The notes beneath the pieces are model-generated. The model saw nothing but the letters and a program-made list of their open reading frames with translations, was not told where the DNA came from and did no database searches. The translations under genes were made by a program, and so were the position numbers. Of a stretch of 21,551 nt of DNA, positions 13,147 through 18,993 are shown piece after piece (the first letter of the stretch is position 1; the number at the start of each line of letters is the position of its first letter). Source of the stretch: a virus. The stretch is from IMG/VR virus record IMGVR_UViG_3300045256_000773, positions 1-21,551 of that record; one strand, given 5' to 3'.

Positions 13147-15198
13147 ATGATCGATTTTCCGGCATCCGGCCTCGTTTTCTACCCGCTCAAATTCAGTCGC
13201 AACAAGCTCGTGCATCGCATCGAGCCTGCCGACCCTGGCCTGACCGACCGCGACGGCCTGAAGTATTTTCTGGAAATTCAGGTGCCGGAATACCCGATGG
13301 CTCCAACCCTGGTGTCGCTGCCGCGCGCCGAAGGCCGGGAAACACCCGCCAGCGAGGTGGGCGGGGCGGTGACGCTCGAAGGGGCCGAATTCACCTACAA
13401 CCAGCGCAACGGCAAACTGGACGGCCAACTGACTTACGCCAAGCCGATGGCGGGACAAACCACCGGCAGCGTGGTGGTGACGCAAACCATGCCCTTCCGC
13501 CTGCGTGAACTGGTCCAGGGGGGTACTCCGCCCGTAAACACGGACCTGACCAACCCGATGCAGTGGGTGGTGAAAGCGGGCCTGAGCAACGAGGATTTTG
13601 TCGCATTTGGCGAAACATTCTGGCACCAACACCAGGCTGAGCGGCGGCGATTCCTGACCTGGCAACCCGACGGCAAGACGGTGGGTTGGCAGCAGGAAGA
13701 GTACCTGCATTTTCTCGTCAACTTCACGCCCTCGCCGCAGCAGGTGCTCCTGCGGGTGGTGTTCTACCACCGCGACGGCTCGGTAACGCCCGCCCAGACC
13801 AAAGCCACGCTAAACGCCGTCGGGTTGAACCAGGTGGTGTGTTTTCCAGTCGGGCCAGCGGTGCTCGGCGCGCCCGACACGGCCCTGCGCTACGAAGTGT
13901 GGTTGAGCAACGAGCAGAACCGGCGCTTCACGGAAACCCGCACTTATTGGCTCGACCAGGCGTACCAGCAGCAGGAGCGGGCCATTCTGTTCGTCAATTC
14001 GCTGGGCGGATGGGACACGCTGCGGCTGGTGGGGCGGGCCACCGAAACGCTGAAGGTGACCCAGACCGTGGCTGAGCGCGACCGGCCCGCCGACGCGCCG
14101 CTCGACTGGCCGAGTACGCTGGTGGTGAGCACCGAGGGCGAACGTGAAATTCAGGTAGCCACGGGCTATTTCCGCCGCGACGCGAAGGAGTGGCGGCGCT
14201 ACCTGGACGAACTGCTCCTGAGCGAGCAGATGTACCTCGTGACCGACAAAGGGCACGTGCCGCTGCGCCGGGTGACGAACGCCCTGGTGGACGCGCGCGA
14301 CGAGCCGGGCCTGGTGAGCGAAACGCTGACGTTTGTGCGGGACCTGACCGTGCAAAACTACAGCGACCTGCCGCCCACCGAGCCGACGCCGACCCGCCCC
14401 ACGGCCTGGCAGGGCGTGAGCTACCAGCACGTGCTCGACGCGTGGGGCAAGCGGGTGGGGTTGCTCCGCGCGGCGCGGCTGCGGAAAATCTACGCCGACG
14501 ACGGGACGCCCTTCAAGCCGCTCACCTACAAACCCAACGCGCAGGGTGATCCGGACTACGAGTTTCCGAGGCCCGCGCCCAACGTGGTGCCGGGCAGCAC
14601 GCCCTACCCAAGCGCCCTGCTGGAGCGAACGGGCAGTTTCAACCGCTCGAACTGCCCGGCGGGGTCGGAGGGTGGCCCGGCGACCATCGTGATTGCCGCA
14701 GGGCGCTACGGGGGCGAGGCCCCCGGCGACGCCGACGCCCTGGCCGCTGCGGAAGCCGCCAGCCTCGATACCCAGGCCTACGCCGACCAATGGGGCACCT
14801 GCCTGGTGAACGAGCACTACACCTGGAGCGTACCCGCCAACCACTGGCACTACCGGGCCAACCGACCGGCCCGGATTGGGCTGTACAACCCCTCGTCGCA
14901 GTGGGGCAACCTGCAATCGCTCCCGGCGGGCAGCTACGCGTTTCCGCCGGGAGCGAACGACCTGGATTTCCCGATTTCTGACGCGCTGTTCTACTTCTAC
15001 GTGTACGGAACTCCGGGTGCGCAGGTGAAGGTGGACGTGTTTCGGAACGGAACGCTGCGCAAGTCAGTGACGTACACGGTGAGCAGCGAGGGCTTCGACA
15101 ACCATTTTCTGTTCGACAATCAGGGGTCAGGCGAGCCGTTTGCGCTCTACAACCCGGCCAGCGGCGACCGATTCTTTTTCAAAATCACGGACCTATGA
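13147..15198 (+). CDS. large tail/baseplate protein with DUF5977 domain
   Basis: A 683-residue beta-rich protein. About residues 485-552 match the DUF5977 pattern: FNRSNCPAGSEGG, AAGRYGG, a D/A-rich helix and a closing AYADQWGTC with paired Cys. That domain is frequent in large secreted or virion proteins of Bacteroidota and their phages. The first 450 residues are beta-sandwich-like with many short strands. The C-terminal 130 residues include NHWHYRANRPARIGLYNP and a FYFYVYGTPGAQVKVDVF strand region. It is probably a tail-tip or host-binding protein. It opens a transcription unit behind copy 3 of the promoter-like element and ends in an ATGA overlap. Confidence 0.65.
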   Translation: MIDFPASGLVFYPLKFSRNKLVHRIEPADPGLTDRDGLKYFLEIQVPEYPMAPTLVSLPRAEGRETPASEVGGAVTLEGAEFTYNQRNGKLDGQLTYAKPMAGQTTGSVVVTQTMPFRLRELVQGGTPPVNTDLTNPMQWVVKAGLSNEDFVAFGETFWHQHQAERRRFLTWQPDGKTVGWQQEEYLHFLVNFTPSPQQVLLRVVFYHRDGSVTPAQTKATLNAVGLNQVVCFPVGPAVLGAPDTALRYEVWLSNEQNRRFTETRTYWLDQAYQQQERAILFVNSLGGWDTLRLVGRATETLKVTQTVAERDRPADAPLDWPSTLVVSTEGEREIQVATGYFRRDAKEWRRYLDELLLSEQMYLVTDKGHVPLRRVTNALVDARDEPGLVSETLTFVRDLTVQNYSDLPPTEPTPTRPTAWQGVSYQHVLDAWGKRVGLLRAARLRKIYADDGTPFKPLTYKPNAQGDPDYEFPRPAPNVVPGSTPYPSALLERTGSFNRSNCPAGSEGGPATIVIAAGRYGGEAPGDADALAAAEAASLDTQAYADQWGTCLVNEHYTWSVPANHWHYRANRPARIGLYNPSSQWGNLQSLPAGSYAFPPGANDLDFPISDALFYFYVYGTPGAQVKVDVFRNGTLRKSVTYTVSSEGFDNHFLFDNQGSGEPFALYNPASGDRFFFKITDL

Positions 15199-16619
15199 GC
15201 CTGAGCATCCGACTCAACGGGCAGGTGGTGGACCTCGCGCCCAACCCGCGCGTGGCCTTCGACCTGTTGAACCCGTTTCTGACTTACGACAGCATTCCGG
15301 GCAGCCGGGCCGACATGCCCACCCTGCCGCTCACGCCGCGCAACCAGCGGGTGCTCCGGTACTGGCACGAAGCCCAGGGCGGCAGCCGGTTGCCGGAATT
15401 GGTGTGCGACCATTTTTTCAACGGCGAACTCATCCGGAGTGGCTATTACCTGGTGACCGAAGCCAGCGACACGGGCTACTCGGGCGGGTTCACGGACAAA
15501 CTGGGTGATTTTTTCGGCGATTACCAGCGCGAGCCGCTGGGCAACCTCGACCTCGGGACGCTGCCCGTAGCCCTGCCCGCCAGCGGCGAAGTGTACGATG
15601 GCGCTCGCCTGGCCTATTGCCTGCCGACGATTGTGAACCCCGATTACTACGGCACCAACGGCGGGAGCATCGGGTACGGCGGGCGGGTAAACGACTACGC
15701 CAGCGGCGCTTACGTGGTGGGGGGAACTCCGGGTGCATCGCCGAAAGTGCCGATGGTGGCCATGACGTACCTGCTGCACCGCCTGGCCGTGCTGACGGAA
15801 ACGACCATCGACGGCGACCTGTTCACCCACCCGGTGTGGAGCAAGCTGCTGGTGTACAACACCCGCGCCACCGATGGAGCGGCAACGATGGCCGTGGCCC
15901 GGCACCTGCCCGAACTGACCCTGGAGCAGTTGCTGATTGAACTGCGCAAACTGCCCAACCTGGCGCTGAAGTTTTTCCCGACCGAGAAGCGCCTGCGGAT
16001 CGACTTCCGGGAAGCGGACATGGCCAAGCCGACGGCGCTCGACTGGAGCGCGAAGGCCGTGGCGGGGGGCATCAAAACGCGGGAGCAAAACGCCCGGCTG
16101 CAATTGGGCTACGAACTCGACTCGGGCGATGCCCTCATGAAAGACAAACCGGAGGTGCTCCGCGATTACCTGACGCCCGAAACGGGCGAAGGAACGGGCA
16201 TTGCCAAACTGACGAGCAAGTTTTCGACGCTGCTGGTGGATGGGGCCACCGGCCTGGCCACGGCCAAGCAAGTGGGCGTGACGGAGCAGTTTGGGCAGGG
16301 GGCCAGCAAATTCGCGCCCAGGCTGCTGTTCTGGCACGGGGTGACGGGCGGGCTGCCGCGCGCGCTGCCGACGCTCGGCGGGCAGTCGCTGCACTGGAAC
16401 GGGGCGGACGGCCTGGCGGCACGCTGCTGGGCGCGCACCGAGGCCAACCGGAAGGGGCGGTTTTACCTGAAGAAAGACCTCATCCTGACCGAAACTGACT
16501 TGGCTCGGTTGGATTTTACGGCGAAGGTTCACATCGACGGGATGGACTACGAGGTGGCCCAGCTCTCACCGCAACTCCCCATCAAGGCGGCTGTTCCGGC
16601 GCTGCTCATCAGCCGATGA
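15195..16619 (+). CDS. tail/baseplate hub-like protein
   Basis: A 474-residue protein that starts with a short beta strand region and FDLLNPFLTYDSIPGSRADMP. This opening resembles Bacteroidota phage proteins that I would place at the tail tip. The middle has a hub-like pattern: LTLEQLLIELRKLPNLALKFFPTEKRLRIDF, a helix followed by strands. The C-terminus returns to beta (AKVHIDGMDYEVAQL). It couples to the 683-residue protein by ATGA. Its last 54 bases are overlapped by the convergent minus-strand gene that ends at 16566. A baseplate or Tal-like role is inferred. Confidence 0.55.
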   Translation: MSLSIRLNGQVVDLAPNPRVAFDLLNPFLTYDSIPGSRADMPTLPLTPRNQRVLRYWHEAQGGSRLPELVCDHFFNGELIRSGYYLVTEASDTGYSGGFTDKLGDFFGDYQREPLGNLDLGTLPVALPASGEVYDGARLAYCLPTIVNPDYYGTNGGSIGYGGRVNDYASGAYVVGGTPGASPKVPMVAMTYLLHRLAVLTETTIDGDLFTHPVWSKLLVYNTRATDGAATMAVARHLPELTLEQLLIELRKLPNLALKFFPTEKRLRIDFREADMAKPTALDWSAKAVAGGIKTREQNARLQLGYELDSGDALMKDKPEVLRDYLTPETGEGTGIAKLTSKFSTLLVDGATGLATAKQVGVTEQFGQGASKFAPRLLFWHGVTGGLPRALPTLGGQSLHWNGADGLAARCWARTEANRKGRFYLKKDLILTETDLARLDFTAKVHIDGMDYEVAQLSPQLPIKAAVPALLISR

Positions 16620-16823
16620 TGTATCGAGGCGCGCCAGCGAATCGAGCGCGGCCTGGTATTCTTCCTGGTAGCGCTGGAGTTCGTTCTGAACGCCATCGGC
16701 TTCGTACCGGGTGTTGCGGTAGGGGGAATCGGGCAGGGGGGTGTTGGGCGGTTGCCAGCCGGAGAAGTGGAGTACTGCCACGCCAATTACGACGATGGCG
16801 GCCGCTGTGAGGAGACGTTTCAT
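16566..16823 (-). CDS. small membrane-anchored coiled-coil protein of the minus-strand island
   Basis: An 85-residue protein read from the ATG at 16823 (minus strand). Residues 1-18 form a signal anchor (MKRLLTAAAIVVIGVAVL); a proline-rich linker (QPPNTPLPDSP) and a charged helix with ELQRYQEEYQAALDSLARL follow. No lipobox Cys is present. Its ATG overlaps the stop of the upstream minus-strand gene (TCAT at 16820-16823), so the two are coupled. It probably faces the periplasm. In an island that has its own promoter, a superinfection-exclusion or other host-altering role is plausible but unproven. Confidence 0.65.
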   Translation of the reverse strand: MKRLLTAAAIVVIGVAVLHFSGWQPPNTPLPDSPYRNTRYEADGVQNELQRYQEEYQAALDSLARLDTSSADEQRRNSRLDGELR

Positions 16824-17122
16824 TCGGGTGGTTTGAGTTGGGAATGGTAATACCAGTTGGAAGCATGACGCACGATTTTGAACAACTCCGTGGCCGGGTG
16901 CTCCTGGCCGAACGAATCGTACCATTCGAGCAGGGTAGCCGTATTGGTTTGTCGGGTGTGGATGCCCATCGGGAGCGTGTTCACATAATCCTCAAGGGCT
17001 TCGGTTGACGCAAAGCGCCTCACCCTCACGACGCCATAGGGGTGGCGGCAATGAACGATGAATTCAATGTCGGGTTGGGACGACTGGTTTTTGGTCAGCA
17101 GGAAGCGGGGCGCTTTGGGCAT
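16820..17122 (-). CDS. second part of a split or frameshifted minus-strand gene
   Basis: From ATG 17122 (minus) this gives 100 residues: a strand region FLLTKNQSSQPDIEFIVHC, then a charged beta/helix part with TEALEDYVNTLP and LLEWYDSFGQ, ending KIVRHASNWYYHSQL. It overlaps the other part (17064-17354) in a different frame, and together they read like one protein of about 175 residues. The junction is at the CCCC tract (plus-strand GGGG, 17107-17110); one base less would fuse them. The fold and function are not recognised. Confidence 0.55.
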   Translation of the reverse strand: MPKAPRFLLTKNQSSQPDIEFIVHCRHPYGVVRVRRFASTEALEDYVNTLPMGIHTRQTNTATLLEWYDSFGQEHPATELFKIVRHASNWYYHSQLKPPE

Positions 17123-17354
17123 CGGCGGGCAGGCGCGCCACGCAGGTAAAATGCACCTTCCCGTCGGGGGAGTCTGGCTCCTGAATTGCGTACAGGCACC
17201 ACTCGTTACCTTCCTCGGTGACGAAGTAAGGTACCAGCAACTGCTGACGAATGAAGACGGGAATGCGGCGGTTTTTCCATTTCTGGCCGCGCCGGGAAAT
17301 TCGGGCAAAGACTGCGCGAGCAGCCGAAATGCCGGTTTGGAAGTCAGTAAGCAT
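17064..17354 (-). CDS. first part of a split or frameshifted minus-strand gene
   Basis: From ATG 17354 (minus), 96 residues. A helical, basic opening (RAVFARISRRGQKWKNRR) is followed by strands PVFIRQQLLVPYFVT and EWCLYAIQEPDSPDG and a KVHFTCVARL strand. The last 20 or so residues (SAPLPADQKPVVPTRH) are proline-rich and look like out-of-frame reading of the next part. A perfect host-type -7 box (TATATTTG) lies about 45 bases upstream, so this is the first gene of the island. Function unknown. Confidence 0.55.
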   Translation of the reverse strand: MLTDFQTGISAARAVFARISRRGQKWKNRRIPVFIRQQLLVPYFVTEEGNEWCLYAIQEPDSPDGKVHFTCVARLPADAQSAPLPADQKPVVPTRH

Positions 17355-17399
17355 GATGTAGTTGCCGTTTTTTTAACCTGCTGGCCACCGCAGGCAGAG

Positions 17400-17407
17400 C
17401 AAATATA
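17400..17407 (-). promoter_or_regulatory. host-type -7 box of the minus-strand promoter
   Basis: Read on the minus strand, TATATTTG is a perfect match to the Bacteroidota TAnnTTTG. A TTTG lies 13 bases further upstream (17421-17424), which is closer than the usual -33 spacing. The predicted start near 17393 would leave a leader of about 40 bases to the ATG at 17354. It is back to back with promoter-like copy 4. Confidence 0.55.
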
Positions 17408-17429
17408 GCAGAGAGGGGTACAAATAATT

Positions 17430-17464
17430 GTCCTTTTTGCCGAACGGGAAGCGGGTCAGGTTTG
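17430..17464 (+). promoter_or_regulatory. promoter-like element, copy 4
   Basis: GTCCTTTTTG at 17430-17439, then 17 bases, then CAGGTTTG at 17457-17464. The methylase ATG at 17491 lies 27 bases after it. An imperfect hairpin (GGGTACAA-ATAA-TTGTCC with one bulge) precedes the T-run. Confidence 0.6.
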
Positions 17465-17490
17465 AAGCTCATTTACGCTTCATCAACAAC

Positions 17491-18291
17491 ATGACCAAAG
17501 TACTTCCACTGCGAACGCCGATTACCTACTACGGTGGGAAGCAGAACATGCTGGGCGCGATCCTGCCTAAGATTCCCGAGCACAAGGTGTACGTCGAGCC
17601 GTTCTTCGGCGGCGGGGCGGTGTTTTTCGCCAAACCTCCGAGCGAGGCCGAAGTGGTGAACGACATCAACAACCGGCTGATTACCTTCTACAAGGTGCTG
17701 AAGTACGATTTCGACGAGTTGCAGCGGCGCGTGGACGAGACCTTCCACAGCCGCGCCCAACATCGCGATGCCGACGGCGAGTACGTGGGAGGGGTAGACG
17801 AAATCCGGGACCCACTGGCAATGGCCTGGGCGGTGTGGGTGCAAACCAACATGAGTTTCGGCAGCGCCATCGGCGGCGGGTTTGGCTACGACCGGGGCGG
17901 GAAGTGCGCCACGAAGGTGTTCAACAAGAAGAATTCCTTCACCGAGGTGTACCAGCAACGCATGAAGCGGGTGACCATCGAGAGCTACGACGTGCTGAAG
18001 GTGATTCGGGCCTACGACGGTCCGGAGGCGTTTTTCTACCTCGATCCGCCCTACGTGAGCAGCAACCAGGGCCACTACCAGGGCTACACCGCCGACGACT
18101 TCCACCGCCTGCTCGACGCCTGCGCGGGGATGCAGGGCAAGTTTCTGCTCAGCAGCTACCCCGAATCCCAATTGCTCCAGTACCGCCAAAAATGCGGGTG
18201 GTCGACGGAGGACGTCGAGAAAACGCTGGCCGTGGACGGGCGGCGAAAATCGGCGAAGAAGAAGGTGGAGTGCCTGACGTGGAATTACTGA
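17491..18291 (+). CDS. D12-class N6-adenine DNA methyltransferase
   Basis: A complete 266-residue Dam-family enzyme. It has YYGGK at residues 13-17, the SAM-binding YVEPFFGGG at 34-42, a recognition-region insert of about 100 residues (roughly 75-175) and the catalytic DPPY at 185-188 with a following LSSYP. I chose ATG 17491 because the promoter-like element sits just upstream and ITYYGGK follows at the family's normal spacing. A TTG at 17428 would begin inside that element. It methylates adenine in DNA, probably against host restriction or for packaging or regulation. It lies between tail modules, separate from the first methylase at the left edge. Confidence 0.93.
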   Translation: MTKVLPLRTPITYYGGKQNMLGAILPKIPEHKVYVEPFFGGGAVFFAKPPSEAEVVNDINNRLITFYKVLKYDFDELQRRVDETFHSRAQHRDADGEYVGGVDEIRDPLAMAWAVWVQTNMSFGSAIGGGFGYDRGGKCATKVFNKKNSFTEVYQQRMKRVTIESYDVLKVIRAYDGPEAFFYLDPPYVSSNQGHYQGYTADDFHRLLDACAGMQGKFLLSSYPESQLLQYRQKCGWSTEDVEKTLAVDGRRKSAKKKVECLTWNY

Positions 18292-18322
18292 AGCAGCGCC
18301 AGTTGCGGCGGTGGATGCCTTC

Positions 18323-18355
18323 GATTTTGTAAGCGGACGCCGCGCGGACAAAATC
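18323..18355. repeat. inverted repeat after the second methylase
   Basis: GATTTTGT at 18323-18330 pairs with ACAAAATC at 18348-18355. The spacer carries an inner GCGG-ACG-CCGC stem. No T-run follows on either strand, so it is not a standard terminator. It may be a structured RNA or a protein-binding site. Confidence 0.4.
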
Positions 18356-18360
18356 CCCCG

Positions 18361-18388
18361 AAGCCCGATGCCGTGTGCGTCGGGCTTT
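18361..18388 (+). terminator. terminator-like hairpin with short T tail
   Basis: AAGCCCGA (18361-18368) pairs with TCGGGCTT (18380-18387). The stem extends by three more pairs to a CGTGT loop. The tail is TTTGTCCTTTCC, so the U-tract is broken. It ends the methylase unit and abuts promoter-like copy 5. Confidence 0.6.
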
Positions 18389-18423
18389 GTCCTTTCCCCT
18401 CTTGAACGACCGTCGGAAGTTCG
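18389..18423 (+). promoter_or_regulatory. promoter-like element, copy 5 (degenerate)
   Basis: GTCCTTTCCCC at 18389, then GAAGTTCG at 18416-18423, exactly 27 bases from start to start as in copies 2-4, with one mismatch in TTTG. It lies 31 bases before the GTG start at 18454. It is weaker than the other copies because the T-run is cut short. Confidence 0.4.
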
Positions 18424-18453
18424 CTACCGAGTAAATCCGTAGCCCGTTCCGCC

Positions 18454-18981
18454 GTGACCGACATCACCGAAAATCCCGCCATTGCCAACATCATCCAGAA
18501 GTACGTGGCCCTGGCCGAGCGCGCTTTTAAACAGGAAGTTGCGTCGGCGGGCCTGGTGATGGACGGCGACCTCCTGAGCAGCATTCGGGCCGGGGCGCTG
18601 GAGCGCGGCAAGGAGTGGCTCGAAGGCCACGTGTACTACGACATGCTGCTGCGGGTGAAGGACCTGCGGGTGCTGCGGTACACCACGATTCCGCCGCTGG
18701 GGGCGATGGTGCGGTACGTCGAGAAAATCGGCGTCGCTCAATTCCCCTTCGTGCCGGGCTACCCGCCCGGCGTGTCGCCGTCGAGCCAAACCCTGGCCGT
18801 GAACCGCATCGCCTGGGGCCTGCGGATGCACTTCCGGCGCGAACCCAACGTGGTGCGCGGCTACCGGGGCGTGTACAACGAACCCCTCACCAATCGGATT
18901 CTGCCGCAATTCATGCTCGAACTCCGCGAACAGGCCGGACAAACGGGCCTGCACCAATTCAAGCTGCTTTTCAACGATTAA
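18454..18981 (+). CDS. hypothetical tail-completion-like protein before the tape measure
   Basis: A 175-residue protein starting with GTG at 18454, the first start codon after promoter-like copy 5. It opens with a helical region (IQKYVALAERAFKQEVAS), continues with DGDLLSSIRAGALERG and a beta part (VYYDMLLRVKDLRVLRYT), and ends in a helix with LMLELREQAG-like sequence. Size and order recall HK97 gp10-type tail-completion or neck proteins, but I cannot prove it. It lies 12 bases upstream of the tape measure and is probably co-transcribed with it. Confidence 0.55.
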   Translation: MTDITENPAIANIIQKYVALAERAFKQEVASAGLVMDGDLLSSIRAGALERGKEWLEGHVYYDMLLRVKDLRVLRYTTIPPLGAMVRYVEKIGVAQFPFVPGYPPGVSPSSQTLAVNRIAWGLRMHFRREPNVVRGYRGVYNEPLTNRILPQFMLELREQAGQTGLHQFKLLFND

Positions 18982-18993
18982 CCGCCAACGACG

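Noticed and set aside
17428-17490. TTG 17428 as the start of the second methylase
   Set aside because: It falls inside the promoter-like element and adds residues not typical of the family. ATG 17491 has normal spacing to YYGGK.
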